Shown here: piece by piece, positions 49,972 to 60,165 of the stretch | Position numbering within the stretch: the stretch's first letter is position 1 | Layout of the letters: every line of letters starts with the position of its first letter | Origin: an uncultured Propionivibrio sp. | GTDB lineage: Bacteria > Pseudomonadota > Gammaproteobacteria > Burkholderiales > Rhodocyclaceae | Length of the DNA stretch: 64,000 bases | Assembly (NCBI RefSeq): GCF_963666255.1 | Contig: NZ_OY762656.1 | Coordinates: forward strand, 248,001-312,000 | Reading direction: 5' to 3' | Notes under the pieces: model-generated | What the model was told of the DNA's origin: nothing | The model's input: only the letters and a program-made list of their open reading frames with translations | Databases searched by the model: none | Program-made: the position numbers and the translations under genes

Positions 49972-51109
49972 AGCAGTCCGTCACGTCGATATCGCCATCC
50001 TCGGCGCCGGCCCGGTTGGCATGGCACTGGCCCGCGCCCTCGAGGGCAGCGGGCTCGACCTGCTGCTGATCGACCGGGCGCCGCGCGGCGCCTGGGCGAA
50101 CGACCCGCGCGCGCTGGCCATCGCGCACGGCAGCCGCCAGCTGCTCGAACGGCTCGGCGCCTGGAACGTCGGCGACACCACCGATATCCGCAGCATCCAT
50201 GTCTCACAGCAGGGCGGCTTCGGTCGCACCGAACTCGCTGCCGGCGATTACGGTCTGCCGGCACTCGGCTATGTCCTGCGCTATCGCGACCTCGCCGCCA
50301 GGCTTGAGCGCGAAACCAGCACCATCCCCACCCTGCGACCGGCGACGGTCGAGCACATCGACAGCGACGAGACGTGCGTGCGACTGCGCGTCAGTACCGA
50401 TGACGGCCCGGCAAACATCGTCGCCCGGCTGCTCGTCCACGCCGAAGGCGCCCCCGCCGACGGACCCGACGTCCATGTCCGGGACTACGGCCAACTCGCC
50501 ATCGTCACCGAAGTCCGGCCGGCAAGCGGTCACCATTTCCGCGCCTGGGAACGCTTCACTCCCGACGGCCCGCTCGCGCTCCTGCCCTTCGGCCAGGACT
50601 ATGCAATCGTCCTGACCGCGCCGACAGCGACGGCGCAGCGTCTGCTGCAAGACGACGACGCCAGTTTCCTCGACGCACTGCGCGAACGGCTCGGTGGCCG
50701 GATCGATCTCGTCGGCTGCGGTCGGCGTGCCGGCTTCCCGCTCGCGCTGCGCCTGCGCAAACAACTCGCCGGCCCTCGTCAGGTCTGGATCGGCAATACC
50801 GCGCAAACCTTGCACCCGGTGACGGGCCAGGGCTTCAACCTCGGCCTGCGCGATGCCTGGACGCTCGCAGACACACTCTGGGACGCCCGACGGCAAGACC
50901 CGGGCGAAGCCAAAATCCTGGCACGACACGCCCGGCGACGTCAGCCCGATCGCCTGATCGGCGCAGCGCTGACCGACGGCCTTGTCCGCCTGTTCTCCAA
51001 CGACCTGATGCCGTTGCGCACGCTGCGAGGACTCGGCCTGCTGGCGCTCGACCTTGCCCCACCGCTGCGCGCGCCGCTCGCCCGCCAGATGATCTGGGGC
51101 GCCCGCTAA
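49964..51109 (+). CDS. FAD-dependent ubiquinone biosynthesis hydroxylase (UbiH/UbiF/VisC family)
   Basis: 381 residues. FAD-binding AILGAGPVGMALARAL near the N-terminus and the family signature GNTAQTLHPVTGQGFNLGLRD near residue 275. These monooxygenases hydroxylate the ring of ubiquinone precursors. pepP next door favours UbiH, but the regiospecificity cannot be told from motifs alone. It overlaps pepP by 8 bp. A decayed MITE-like element begins shortly after the stop. Confidence 0.88.
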   Translation: MTEAVRHVDIAILGAGPVGMALARALEGSGLDLLLIDRAPRGAWANDPRALAIAHGSRQLLERLGAWNVGDTTDIRSIHVSQQGGFGRTELAAGDYGLPALGYVLRYRDLAARLERETSTIPTLRPATVEHIDSDETCVRLRVSTDDGPANIVARLLVHAEGAPADGPDVHVRDYGQLAIVTEVRPASGHHFRAWERFTPDGPLALLPFGQDYAIVLTAPTATAQRLLQDDDASFLDALRERLGGRIDLVGCGRRAGFPLALRLRKQLAGPRQVWIGNTAQTLHPVTGQGFNLGLRDAWTLADTLWDARRQDPGEAKILARHARRRQPDRLIGAALTDGLVRLFSNDLMPLRTLRGLGLLALDLAPPLRAPLARQMIWGAR

Positions 51110-51123
51110 GCGCCTTGTGCGGC

Positions 51124-51284
51124 GGGGATCGTCGGCCTCGCTGGCGGCTCTCCGGATTGCCGCACAAGCGGTGTCTGTGGCGTTGCGCCGTTGACGCACG
51201 GAACAACCCAGCGCTTCGCCTCGCGCCTTGCATCGATCCGCCCATATCGACAACCGCGCTCAGGAGCCCTGCAGAAACAGGCTC
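51124..51284. mobile_element. Degraded relative of the 39.6 kb MITE-like element
   Basis: Shares with the first copy the inner left GGGATCGT-GGCC segment, the GTCTG-GGCGTTGC core, the CTTCGCCTCGCGCCTTGCAT-type block, the ATCGACAAC block and the right end AGGCTC. The left terminal repeat is not recognisable and the interior is shorter. It lies in the 286-bp gap between the UbiH-type gene and dusB; no gene is supported there. Confidence 0.7.
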
Positions 51285-51395
51285 TGAACACCGCTGCCGA
51301 CTGAAAGCCAAGCTCTTCTCGTGACGAATTGACTATTTTTTAGGCAGCAAACGCGGTAGAATTCGCCCCTTGCCCTGACGAAAAATGCCAATCGC

Positions 51396-52433
51396 ATGAA
51401 CTTCCTTGGTTTCCCTCTCCGGAACAATCTTTTTGTCGCGCCGATGGCCGGAGTCACCGACCGTCCGTTCCGCCAACTGTGCAAGAAGATGGGCGCGGGA
51501 CTGGCCGTCTCGGAGATGGTCACTTCGAATTCGCTGCTCTACGGCAGCGCCAAGACGCGGCGCCGCGCCGACCACACCGGTGAAGTCGCGCCGATCTCGG
51601 TGCAGATCGCCGGCTCGGTGCCTGCGATGATGGCCGAGGCCGCGCGCTACAACGTCGACCACGGCGCCCAGATCATCGACATCAACATGGGCTGCCCGGC
51701 CAAGAAAATCTGCAACGTCATGGCCGGTTCGGCGCTGATGAAAGACGAGCCGCTGGTCGGCCGCATCCTCGAAGCCGTCGTGCGGGCCGTGCCGGAAACC
51801 CCGGTGACGCTCAAGGTCCGTACCGGCTGGGACTCTTCCTGCCGCAACGCCCCGACCATTCTGCGCATCGCCGAAGCTGCCGGCATCCGTGCGCTCGCCG
51901 TGCATGGCCGTACGCGCGCCGACGGCTACACGGGCCACGCCGAATACGAAACGATCGCCGCCATCAAGGCGGAAGCGCACATCCCGATCATCGCCAACGG
52001 CGACATCACCTCGCCCGAAAAGGCCCGTCACGTCCTCGACGTCACCGGCGCCGACGCACTGATGATCGGCCGCGCGGCCCAGGGCCGGCCGTGGCTGTTC
52101 CGCGAAATCGAGCACTACCTCGCGACCGGAACACACCTGCTGCCGCCGCAGGTCAGCGAGATTCACGCCATCCTGCTCGCGCACCTTGAAGATCTCTACG
52201 CTTTCTACGGCCACGAGACCGGCGTGCGCGTCGCACGCAAACACATCTCCTGGTACACCAAGGGACTCGTCGGCTCGGCCGCGTTCCGCCATCACATGAA
52301 CCAACTGCCCGACATCGACGTGCAGCGTCGCGCCGTCAATGACTTCTTCTTCCAGTTGGCCGAACAGCACGAACATCTGCAATACACCGAACACGACGAC
52401 AGTAACGACAACGAGAGGGGACTCGCCGCATGA
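51396..52433 (+). CDS. dusB: tRNA-dihydrouridine synthase B
   Basis: 345 residues. FMN enzyme that reduces uridine in the tRNA D-loop. It has the Dus motifs APMAGVTDRPFR, the catalytic-cysteine segment NMGCPAKKICN, VHGRTRADGY and IIANGDITSPE. A TAGAAT -10-like hexamer lies at 51357-51362. The stop overlaps fis by 4 bp (ATGA), the classical dusB-fis operon. Confidence 0.96.
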   Translation: MNFLGFPLRNNLFVAPMAGVTDRPFRQLCKKMGAGLAVSEMVTSNSLLYGSAKTRRRADHTGEVAPISVQIAGSVPAMMAEAARYNVDHGAQIIDINMGCPAKKICNVMAGSALMKDEPLVGRILEAVVRAVPETPVTLKVRTGWDSSCRNAPTILRIAEAAGIRALAVHGRTRADGYTGHAEYETIAAIKAEAHIPIIANGDITSPEKARHVLDVTGADALMIGRAAQGRPWLFREIEHYLATGTHLLPPQVSEIHAILLAHLEDLYAFYGHETGVRVARKHISWYTKGLVGSAAFRHHMNQLPDIDVQRRAVNDFFFQLAEQHEHLQYTEHDDSNDNERGLAA

Positions 52434-52666
52434 AACAACAACACGATATCGGCGCCTGCATTCAGGGCGCGCTGCAGACTTACTTCGCCAACCTCGACGG
52501 CGAACCGCCGGCCGCCATCTACGAGATGGTACTGAAAAGCGTCGAACGTCCGATGCTCGAGGTCGTGCTCGAACACGCCGGCGGTAACCAGACGCTGGCC
52601 TCCGAAATGCTCGGCATCAACCGCAATACCCTGCGCAAGAAACTGGTCGAGCACAACCTCGTCTAA
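52430..52666 (+). CDS. fis: Nucleoid-associated DNA-binding protein Fis
   Basis: 78 residues, short compared with the 98 of E. coli because the N-terminal beta-hairpin region is reduced, as is usual in Betaproteobacteria. The C-terminal helix-turn-helix reads GNQTLASEMLGINRNTLRKK. Fis organises the nucleoid and controls rRNA and other growth-linked promoters. It is translationally coupled to dusB and lies 34 bp before purH. Confidence 0.95.
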   Translation: MKQQHDIGACIQGALQTYFANLDGEPPAAIYEMVLKSVERPMLEVVLEHAGGNQTLASEMLGINRNTLRKKLVEHNLV

Positions 52667-52700
52667 CGCCTCTTCCGATCCCTGACCCAAGATCCTGCCC

Positions 52701-54293
52701 ATGAAAATCCGTCAAGCCCTCATCAGTCTTTCCGACAAACGCGGCGCCCTCGAATTCGCCCAAGGACTCGCCGCCCAAGGCGTCAAGCTCCTGTCGACCG
52801 GCGGCACCGCAAAGCTCCTGCGCGACGCCGGCCTCGCCGTCACCGAAATCGGCGACTACACCGGCTTCCCGGAAATGCTGGACGGCCGCGTCAAGACGCT
52901 GCACCCGAAAGTTCACGGCGGCATCCTTGCCCGGCGCGACCTGCCCGAACACATGGCGACGCTTTCCGCGCACGACATCCCGACGATCGACCTCGTCTGC
53001 GTGAACCTCTACCCCTTCGCCGCGACCATCGCCAAACCCGGCGTGACGCTCGAAGAAGCGATCGAGAACATCGACATCGGCGGCCCGACGATGGTCCGCT
53101 CGTCGGCCAAGAACTACACCGGTGTCGCCATCGTCACCGACCCGGAAGACTACCCGGCACTGCTCGAGGAAATGCGCGGCAATGACGGCGCGCTGTCGCT
53201 GGCGACGCGTTTCTCCCTCGCCAAGAAGGCCTTCACCCACACCGCCCGCTATGACGGCATGATCGCCAACTGGCTGACCGGCCTCGACGACGGCGTCGAA
53301 GCCAAGGCGGCCGACGCGGCGCCGACGCCCTCGGTCTTCCCGGCCCGGCTGCAGTTCGCCTTCGACCGCGTCGAAACCCTGCGCTACGGGGAGAACTCGC
53401 ACCAGCGCGCCGCCTTCTACCGCGACCTCGCGCCGGCCCCCGGCAGCATCGCTGCCTACACGCAACTGCAAGGCAAGGAACTCTCCTACAACAACATCGC
53501 TGACGCCGACGCAGCCTGGGAATGCGTCAAGAGCTTCGACGCGCCGGCCTGCGTCATCATCAAGCACGCCAACCCCTGCGGTGTCGCCATCGACATCAAT
53601 CTGCTCAAGGCCTACGAAAAGGCCTTCCAGACCGATTCGACCTCGGCCTTCGGCGGCATCATCGCCTTCAACGGCGAAGTCGGCCTCGACGTCGTCGAAG
53701 CGATGAACGCCCGCAAGCACTTCGTCGAAGTGCTGATCGCGCCGTCCTTCAGCGCCGAAGCGAAAGCCGCGCTCGCCGGCAAGACCAACCTGCGCGTCCT
53801 CGTCGTACCGCTCGACCGCGCCCTCAACACGCTGGAATTCAAGCGCGTCGGCGGCGGCCTGCTGGTGCAGACACCCGACGACTTCACCGCCCAGGCCGCT
53901 GGTCTCAAGGTGGTGACGACGGTCCAGCCGACGGCGCAACAAATCGAAGACCTGCTCTTCGCCGAACGCGTCGCCAAATTCGTCAAGTCCAATGCTATTG
54001 TCTTCTGCGGCGGCGGCATGACGCTCGGCGTCGGCGCCGGCCAGATGAGCCGTGTCGACTCGACCAAGATCGCCAGCATCAAGGCGCAGGCCGCCGGCCT
54101 GTCGCTCGAGGGATCGGTCGTCGCCTCCGACGCCTTCTTCCCGTTCCGCGACGGCCTCGACGTGCTCGCCGCGGCCGGCGCCAAGGCCGTCATCCAGCCG
54201 GGCGGTTCGATGCGCGACGACGAAGTCATCGCCGCCGCGAACGAACATGGCATTGCCATGGTCTTTACCGGTGCTCGCCACTTCCGACATTAA
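52701..54293 (+). CDS. purH: Bifunctional AICAR transformylase / IMP cyclohydrolase
   Basis: 530 residues. It catalyses the last two steps to IMP. The N-terminal cyclohydrolase domain (MGS fold) includes [24 protein letters not shown] and [12 protein letters not shown]. The C-terminal transformylase domain has [22 protein letters not shown] and the terminal [14 protein letters not shown]-type end (here [14 protein letters not shown]). It starts a run with purD 24 bp downstream. Confidence 0.97.
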   Translation: MKIRQALISLSDKRGALEFAQGLAAQGVKLLSTGGTAKLLRDAGLAVTEIGDYTGFPEMLDGRVKTLHPKVHGGILARRDLPEHMATLSAHDIPTIDLVCVNLYPFAATIAKPGVTLEEAIENIDIGGPTMVRSSAKNYTGVAIVTDPEDYPALLEEMRGNDGALSLATRFSLAKKAFTHTARYDGMIANWLTGLDDGVEAKAADAAPTPSVFPARLQFAFDRVETLRYGENSHQRAAFYRDLAPAPGSIAAYTQLQGKELSYNNIADADAAWECVKSFDAPACVIIKHANPCGVAIDINLLKAYEKAFQTDSTSAFGGIIAFNGEVGLDVVEAMNARKHFVEVLIAPSFSAEAKAALAGKTNLRVLVVPLDRALNTLEFKRVGGGLLVQTPDDFTAQAAGLKVVTTVQPTAQQIEDLLFAERVAKFVKSNAIVFCGGGMTLGVGAGQMSRVDSTKIASIKAQAAGLSLEGSVVASDAFFPFRDGLDVLAAAGAKAVIQPGGSMRDDEVIAAANEHGIAMVFTGARHFRH

Positions 54294-54317
54294 TCCACAC
54301 CTTAAGACCACGCTGAT

Positions 54318-55586
54318 ATGAAATTACTCGTCATCGGTTCCGGCGGACGCGAACATGCCCTGGCCTGGCGTCTGGCCAAGACATCCGGCGTCCAGAAGAT
54401 CTACGTCGCGCCCGGCAACCCCGGCACGAAACACGAACTCGAGATCGAAAACGTCAACCTGTCCCAACCCGAGGAACTGGCCGACTTCGCCGAACGCGAA
54501 GGCATTCATCTCACCGTCGTCGGCCCCGAAGCCCCGCTCGCTGCCGGTGTCGTCAATCTGTTCCGCGCCCGCGGCCTCAAGATCTTCGGACCGACGCGCG
54601 AAGCCGCTCAGCTCGAAAGCTCGAAGGATTTCGCCAAGCGCTTCATGACACGGCACAGCATCCCGACAGCGAAATTCGAAACCTTCACCGACACCGCCGC
54701 CGCACACGCCTATGTCGACGCACAAGGCGCGCCGATCGTCATCAAGGCCGACGGCCTCGCTGCCGGCAAGGGCGTCGTCGTCGCCATGACGCTCAACGAA
54801 GCGCACCACGCCATCGACGACATGCTCTCGGGCAACAAACTTGGCCAGGCCGGCGCCCGCGTCGTCATCGAGGAATTCATGGATGGCGAGGAAGCGAGCT
54901 TCATCGTCATGGTCGACGGCAAGAATGTCCTGCCGCTCGCTTCGAGCCAGGACCACAAGCGCATCTTCGACGGCGACACCGGCCCCAACACCGGCGGCAT
55001 GGGCGCCTACTCTCCGGCGCCGGTCGTCACCCCGGCGATCCACGCCAAGGCGATGCGCGAAGTCATCCTGCCGACAGTCCGCGGCATGATGGCCGACGGC
55101 ATCCCCTACACCGGCTTCCTCTACGCCGGACTGATGATCGGCAAGGACGGCTCGGTCAAGGTCGTCGAATTCAACTGCCGCATGGGCGACCCGGAAACGC
55201 AGCCGATCATGATGCGGCTCAAGTCCGACCTGCGCGTGCTGCTCGAACACGCCGTCGCCGGCAAGCTCGACGAGGTCGAAGCCGAATGGGACCGCCGCAT
55301 CGCGCTCGGCGTCGTACTCGCCGCCGCCAACTACCCGGACACGCCACGTGCCGGCGACGTCATCAGCGGCCTGCCGGACGAAAGTGAAGACGTGCATGTC
55401 TTCCATGCCGGCACCCGCGAGCAGGACGGCAAGATCGTCACGGCCGGCGGCCGCGTTCTGTGCGTCACCGCTCTCGGCGACAACGTCAAGCTGGCGCAGA
55501 AACGCGCCTACGAAACGATCGCCGGCATCCACTTCGACGGCATGCAATTCCGCCGCGACATCGGCCACCGCGCCATCAACCGCTGA
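54318..55586 (+). CDS. purD: Phosphoribosylamine-glycine ligase
   Basis: 422 residues. ATP-grasp enzyme of purine synthesis joining glycine to phosphoribosylamine. It starts [44 protein letters not shown] and [13 protein letters not shown] are conserved substrate and ATP/metal segments. It follows purH on the same strand and ends 4 bp before hemF. Confidence 0.97.
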   Translation: MKLLVIGSGGREHALAWRLAKTSGVQKIYVAPGNPGTKHELEIENVNLSQPEELADFAEREGIHLTVVGPEAPLAAGVVNLFRARGLKIFGPTREAAQLESSKDFAKRFMTRHSIPTAKFETFTDTAAAHAYVDAQGAPIVIKADGLAAGKGVVVAMTLNEAHHAIDDMLSGNKLGQAGARVVIEEFMDGEEASFIVMVDGKNVLPLASSQDHKRIFDGDTGPNTGGMGAYSPAPVVTPAIHAKAMREVILPTVRGMMADGIPYTGFLYAGLMIGKDGSVKVVEFNCRMGDPETQPIMMRLKSDLRVLLEHAVAGKLDEVEAEWDRRIALGVVLAAANYPDTPRAGDVISGLPDESEDVHVFHAGTREQDGKIVTAGGRVLCVTALGDNVKLAQKRAYETIAGIHFDGMQFRRDIGHRAINR

Positions 55587-55590
55587 CGCG

Positions 55591-56514
55591 ATGCAAGACA
55601 AGGGCGCGCTCGACGACTATTTCACCGGTCTGCAGGCGCGTCTCGTCGCTGCTGCCGAAGCCCTCGAAGGTCCGGACGGCAGCCGCTTCCGTCACGACGC
55701 GTGGCAGCGGCCGGATGGCAGCGCCATGCAAGGCGACGGCCTGACCTGCATCATTGAGGGCGGCCGCGTCTTCGAACGCGGCGGCATCGCCCGCTCGCGC
55801 GTCAGCGGCGCCGCGCTGCCCCCCTCTGCAACGGCCCGGCGACCGGAACTCGCCGGCCGCCGGTTCACGGCGATCGGCGTCTCGCTCGTCCTGCATCCGC
55901 GCAACCCCTACTGCCCCACGGCGCATCTCAACGTGCGCTGTCTGACAACCCAAAGCGACGATGACTCGGGCGCCCCGCTGTGGTGGTTCGGCGGCGGCAT
56001 GGACCTCACTCCCTACTACCCCTGCGAAGACGACATCCGCCACTTCCATGGCGAATGCAGGGCGGCGCTGCTACCCTTCGGGGAAGACGTCTATCGACGC
56101 GCCAAGCGCGCCTGCGATGACTATTTCTACCTGCCCCACCGCAAGGAAGCTCGCGGTGTCGGCGGCATCTTCTTCGACGATCTCAGCGACGGCGGCTTCG
56201 AACGCTGCTTTGCCCAGACGCGTGCGGTCGGCGATGCCTTCGCCCGCGCCTACCTGCCGATCGTCGCGCGCCGCCAGGACACCCCCTACGGCGAGCGCGA
56301 ACGCGACTTCCAGGCCTACCGGCGCGGTCGTTACGTCGAATTCAATCTTGTCTGCGATCGCGGCACGCTTTTCGGCCTGCAATCCGGCGGCCGGACCGAA
56401 TCGATCCTCATGTCGATGCCGCCGGTCGCCCACTGGCGCTACGACTGGCACGCCGAACCGGGAAGCGCGGAAGCGCAACTCGGTGAAGCGCTGATTCCGC
56501 GCGACTGGGTCTGA
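55591..56514 (+). CDS. hemF: Oxygen-dependent coproporphyrinogen III oxidase
   Basis: 307 residues from [14 protein letters not shown]. Aerobic step of haem synthesis, converting coproporphyrinogen III to protoporphyrinogen IX. Motifs: [29 protein letters not shown] and GGIFFDDL; the C-terminal [11 protein letters not shown] segment is also conserved. It follows purD by 4 bp. hemD and hemC lie close by on the opposite strand. Confidence 0.97.
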   Translation: MQDKGALDDYFTGLQARLVAAAEALEGPDGSRFRHDAWQRPDGSAMQGDGLTCIIEGGRVFERGGIARSRVSGAALPPSATARRPELAGRRFTAIGVSLVLHPRNPYCPTAHLNVRCLTTQSDDDSGAPLWWFGGGMDLTPYYPCEDDIRHFHGECRAALLPFGEDVYRRAKRACDDYFYLPHRKEARGVGGIFFDDLSDGGFERCFAQTRAVGDAFARAYLPIVARRQDTPYGERERDFQAYRRGRYVEFNLVCDRGTLFGLQSGGRTESILMSMPPVAHWRYDWHAEPGSAEAQLGEALIPRDWV

Positions 56515-56626
56515 TCAGTCATCGCAAGAAACGTCTTGAACGCAGCCCGCTGGGCCGCGCCCGGCACACAGCGACGAGACGGGGAGCGCTAAGACAAGGC
56601 GCGAGCACCAGGCTCGCCCAGCATCC

Positions 56627-56866
56627 CTACTTGAGCTTTCCGCGCACGACGCGGACGCGCTCCGGCTGCGCCACGGTCGTCTTGCCGCCCTTCCCGGAGA
56701 GATTGCCGCAGGTGCAGGCGCAAGCGATGAACGGCACCGAACTGACGACCACCGTGCATTCCAGGCACTCGTAATACAGATCGCTGCCGACAGGCAAGGC
56801 GCCCGGATCGGGCGCCGGCTCGACCGGTGAAAATCGGTAAATCTTGCGGAGATCGACACCCTTCAT
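56627..56866 (-). CDS. Small cysteine-containing protein of unknown function
   Basis: 79 residues from the ATG of MKGVDLRKIYRFSP, which has GGAAGG upstream; an in-frame ATG six codons earlier lacks a site. Five cysteines are arranged as C34-x-x-C37 and C49-x-C51-x-C53, suggesting metal or disulfide binding. A basic tail follows (PERVRVVRGK). I do not recognise the family. It lies alone between hemF and hemD on the minus strand. Confidence 0.55.
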   Translation of the reverse strand: MKGVDLRKIYRFSPVEPAPDPGALPVGSDLYYECLECTVVVSSVPFIACACTCGNLSGKGGKTTVAQPERVRVVRGKLK

Positions 56867-56972
56867 GTTCGTAACGCCTTCCATTCCAAACGGCTATTAC
56901 GACATTCTAGCGATCTATGGCGAGAAACAGACTATGACGTACAAAAATATTGATGCGAACGACATCGGCTGC

Positions 56973-57746
56973 TCAAAACCCATCGAACGCCGCCAGCGCC
57001 TCGACCAGCCCGGCATCGGCCGGCGCCGTCGGCACCACCCGCTTCAATCCCAGCGCGGCGGCCTCCTCGGCGATGCGCGCGTGCGGCACGAATACCGGCA
57101 GGCACGCCAGACGCTGACGATCTTCCGGCGCCAACGCCGACCACAGATTGCGCAAGCCCTCGCTCGATGACAACGTCACCGCGTCCAGGCCGTCCACACG
57201 CAGCAGCGTCACAAGGGGTGACATATCGGCAGGCGCCGAACGCCGGTAGCAACTCAGGCAATCGACCGTCGCCCCGCGTGCGCGCAGCGTCTCGGCCAGC
57301 AATTCGCGACCGCCGTTGCCGCGCAGGATCAGGAACCGAGATCCGGCAACCGCCGCGTCCGAAAGCTCGGGCAAGGCGAGCACCGCCTCGGAATCAAAGC
57401 GATCGCTCGGTGCCAGCACCGGGCCGATCCCATGCGCCGCCAGCGCGGCCACCGTGCTTGGTCCGATCGCCACCGCTCGCGTTGCCGCGGGCCAGCCATC
57501 GCCAAGAATGAGAGGAAGCCCGTACTCAACCGCATTGGGACTGATGAAAACGACAAAATCGAAGGCCGCGAGGACGACCTTGTCATCGGCGCCATCGACG
57601 GCGGCATCGATCGGGCCAATTTCCAGCAAGGGGAAACACACTGCCTCCCCGCCATGGGCAGCGATCATGTCCGCCAGCGCGGCCGACTGGGCCGCCGGCC
57701 GCGTCACCAGAATGCGCCGTCCGCGCAACGGCAATTCTGATGTCAT
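56973..57746 (-). CDS. hemD: Uroporphyrinogen-III synthase
   Basis: 257 residues from the ATG of [17 protein letters not shown]. It closes and inverts hydroxymethylbilane to uroporphyrinogen III. HemD is poorly conserved; recognisable parts are [17 protein letters not shown] at the start, [12 protein letters not shown], and [13 protein letters not shown]. The call is strengthened by the 4-bp overlap with hemC, the usual hemCD pair. Confidence 0.93.
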   Translation of the reverse strand: MTSELPLRGRRILVTRPAAQSAALADMIAAHGGEAVCFPLLEIGPIDAAVDGADDKVVLAAFDFVVFISPNAVEYGLPLILGDGWPAATRAVAIGPSTVAALAAHGIGPVLAPSDRFDSEAVLALPELSDAAVAGSRFLILRGNGGRELLAETLRARGATVDCLSCYRRSAPADMSPLVTLLRVDGLDAVTLSSSEGLRNLWSALAPEDRQRLACLPVFVPHARIAEEAAALGLKRVVPTAPADAGLVEALAAFDGF

Positions 57747-58693
57747 TGCGCGCCGCAAGCCAACGCCGCGAGGATATCGTCGGCACCTTGCGCACGCAGC
57801 AGTTGCGCCAGTCGGTCGCCCAAAGCCTCGTCGTCCTCGGGGCGTCCGCGCAGATCGCCGGCAACCATGCGACGACCATCCGGCGTCGCGACAAAACCAC
57901 GCAACCACAACTGACCGGCCTCGATCACCGCGTAACCGCCCAACGGCACCTGGCAACTACCGCCAAGCGCACGCGAAAACGCGCGCTCCGCACGCACACA
58001 CCGCGCCGTATCCTCGTCGTGCAGCGGAGCAATCCAGGCGGCAACCTCGTCGCGCCCGTCGACAATCTCGATACCCAACGCGCCTTGACCGGGCGCCGGC
58101 AGCGACAGTTCCGGCGGCAACACGGCGCGAATACGCGATTCCAGTCCGAGCCGGATCAGTCCCGCCGCCGCTAGGATGATGGCATCGTATTGTCCTTCGT
58201 CCAGCTTGCGCAGACGCGTATCGAGATTGCCGCGCAAGGGCTCGATGCGCAACTGCGGAAACTTCGCCCGCAGGATCGCCTCGCGACGCAAGCTCGACGT
58301 CCCGACGACGGCGCCGGCCGGCAACGCCCCAAGGCTGTCATAGCGGGGCGAGACAAACGCATCACGCGGATTCTCGCGCGCCGAAATCGCGGTCAGGCGA
58401 AAGCCTTCCGGCATCTCCATCGGCACATCCTTGAGTGAATGAACGGCGAGGTCGGCTCGCCCTTCCTGCATCGCCACCTCAAGTTCCTTGATGAACAGGC
58501 CCTTGCCCCCGATCTGTGATAGCGGCCGGTCGAGGATCTGGTCGCCCCGGGTGGTCATCCCCAGGATTTCGACAGCCGCCGCCGGATACAGTGACGCCAG
58601 CCGCGACTGCACATGCTGGGCCTGCCACATGGCCAGGCGGGACTCGCGCGAAGCGATGACGATTTTCTCGGGAGAAGAGGGCAGGGGGGACAC
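57743..58693 (-). CDS. hemC: Porphobilinogen deaminase (hydroxymethylbilane synthase)
   Basis: 316 residues from the GTG at 58693, which has AAGGA 7 bp upstream; the only in-frame ATG lies at 58753 with no clear site. It polymerises four porphobilinogens to hydroxymethylbilane. Motifs: [16 protein letters not shown], the arginine-rich [11 protein letters not shown], and Cys247 in [13 protein letters not shown], which anchors the dipyrromethane cofactor. It overlaps hemD by 4 bp. Confidence 0.96.
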   Translation of the reverse strand: MSPLPSSPEKIVIASRESRLAMWQAQHVQSRLASLYPAAAVEILGMTTRGDQILDRPLSQIGGKGLFIKELEVAMQEGRADLAVHSLKDVPMEMPEGFRLTAISARENPRDAFVSPRYDSLGALPAGAVVGTSSLRREAILRAKFPQLRIEPLRGNLDTRLRKLDEGQYDAIILAAAGLIRLGLESRIRAVLPPELSLPAPGQGALGIEIVDGRDEVAAWIAPLHDEDTARCVRAERAFSRALGGSCQVPLGGYAVIEAGQLWLRGFVATPDGRRMVAGDLRGRPEDDEALGDRLAQLLRAQGADDILAALACGAQ

Positions 58694-58785
58694 GCTGACA
58701 TCCTTTGCAAGGGCGGAGAAGACGGAGCGGATTGTATCAGTCTCCTCCCCCAAGGCGCAGACCGGCCACCGCGCCCCTCGCCGAA

Positions 58786-60165
58786 TCAGTCGGGCACTTT
58801 CTCGGCTCCGCGCGGCCCGAGCAAGGCATTGATCGCCAGCACATCCTCCTCGCCGAGCACGCCAGCCGCCGCCTTGAGCTTCAACCCTTGCAGCAAGGTC
58901 TCGTAACGCACCTTGGTCAGGTCGCGCTTCGAGGCATACAACTGCTGCTCGGCATTGAGCACATCAACATTGATACGGATGCCGACGCGATACCCGATCT
59001 GATTACCCTTGACCGCCACGACACCCGATTCAACCGCAGAGGTCAGGGCCTCGATCTGGGCAAGCCCGTTGGCGATCGCGGCGAATGCCTGGCGCGCGTC
59101 GGTAGCCACCTGTCGGCGCGCTGCTTCAAGATCGGCAAGCGCCTTGCGACGATTGGCGATAGCTTCGGTCACCCGCGCATTCGTCCCGCCGCCAGTAAAA
59201 ATCGGAATCGTCAGCTGCAGGCCGGTCACGGCCGTCCGGCCCAGCGTGGTGTAATCAGTTGGAATTGCATAGTTTGCGGAAGAATAGTTGCGCCCGAGCG
59301 AACTCGTAAAATCGAGTGTCGGCAAGTGATCAGAGCGGTTCTTATTGACCGTCGATTCGGCCGCCGCATAGGCTGCACGACCGGCGCGAACACCCGGGTT
59401 GTTCTCGCGTGCCTGATCGACCCACGCCTGTTCGTCATCTGGCTGCGGACGCGGCGCCACAACTCGGGCCTGCAAGGCAGACAACGTCCGGGGCGCCTCA
59501 CCGACGACCTTGTCGAGTTCGGCGCGTTTGGCCAGGAGTTCGTTGCGCGCCGCCACCCGTTCGGCACGGGCGAGATCAACGCGCGCACGCGACTCGTGCA
59601 CATCGGTCACGGTTGCCGTCCCCAGCTCAAACCCGCGGCTGGCAATAGCCAGTTGCTCCCCCATCGCCTTGAGTTTTGCTTCGGCGACGAGGATCGACTC
59701 CTCGGCGACGACGACATCGAAATAGGCCTGAGCCGAACGCAGGATGAGATCCTGCTCGGCTTGCGCGAAATTCGCCACGGCCTGCTCGACAATCGATTCG
59801 GCTTCGGTATAGGCGAAATAGTGTTGCGCCCGAAACACCGGCTGGATCAGCTTGAGCGTCCAGTCCCAGGTACGCACATTGCGACCCAGGGGCTCGGCAC
59901 TATTAAAGGACGTGCTTGTCTGCATCCGCGTTTCATTGCTGTAGCCCACAATCGACGGCAAAAGCGCCGCACGCGCCTGCGGCAGACGCTGCTCGAGCGC
60001 CGCCAGCGTCTCACGCGCAGCAGCAAACGTTTGATCGCTGCTCTGGGCCAGACGGTACACCTCGAGAAAATCGGCCGCCAACGCCACCTGCAAACTGGCA
60101 ACGACCAGCAAGCCCCCCATGCCGACCTTGAACGGCCGATGCCCCGAAAAGAAAGAGTAGTTCAT
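58786..60165 (-). CDS. TolC-family outer-membrane channel protein
   Basis: 459 residues with a signal peptide (about 1-31, ending VALAA). The helical-barrel outer-membrane efflux family is recognised by repeated structures such as [35 protein letters not shown] and [17 protein letters not shown]. It forms the outer-membrane duct for type I secretion. Its start overlaps the HlyD stop by 4 bp (ATGA), so it serves this RTX secretion locus. Confidence 0.92.
   Translation of the reverse strand: MNYSFFSGHRPFKVGMGGLLVVASLQVALAADFLEVYRLAQSSDQTFAAARETLAALEQRLPQARAALLPSIVGYSNETRMQTSTSFNSAEPLGRNVRTWDWTLKLIQPVFRAQHYFAYTEAESIVEQAVANFAQAEQDLILRSAQAYFDVVVAEESILVAEAKLKAMGEQLAIASRGFELGTATVTDVHESRARVDLARAERVAARNELLAKRAELDKVVGEAPRTLSALQARVVAPRPQPDDEQAWVDQARENNPGVRAGRAAYAAAESTVNKNRSDHLPTLDFTSSLGRNYSSANYAIPTDYTTLGRTAVTGLQLTIPIFTGGGTNARVTEAIANRRKALADLEAARRQVATDARQAFAAIANGLAQIEALTSAVESGVVAVKGNQIGYRVGIRINVDVLNAEQQLYASKRDLTKVRYETLLQGLKLKAAAGVLGEEDVLAINALLGPRGAEKVPD

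Noticed and set aside
51106-51324. Small proteins in the gap before dusB
   Set aside because: They come from the decayed repeat and lack gene signals.
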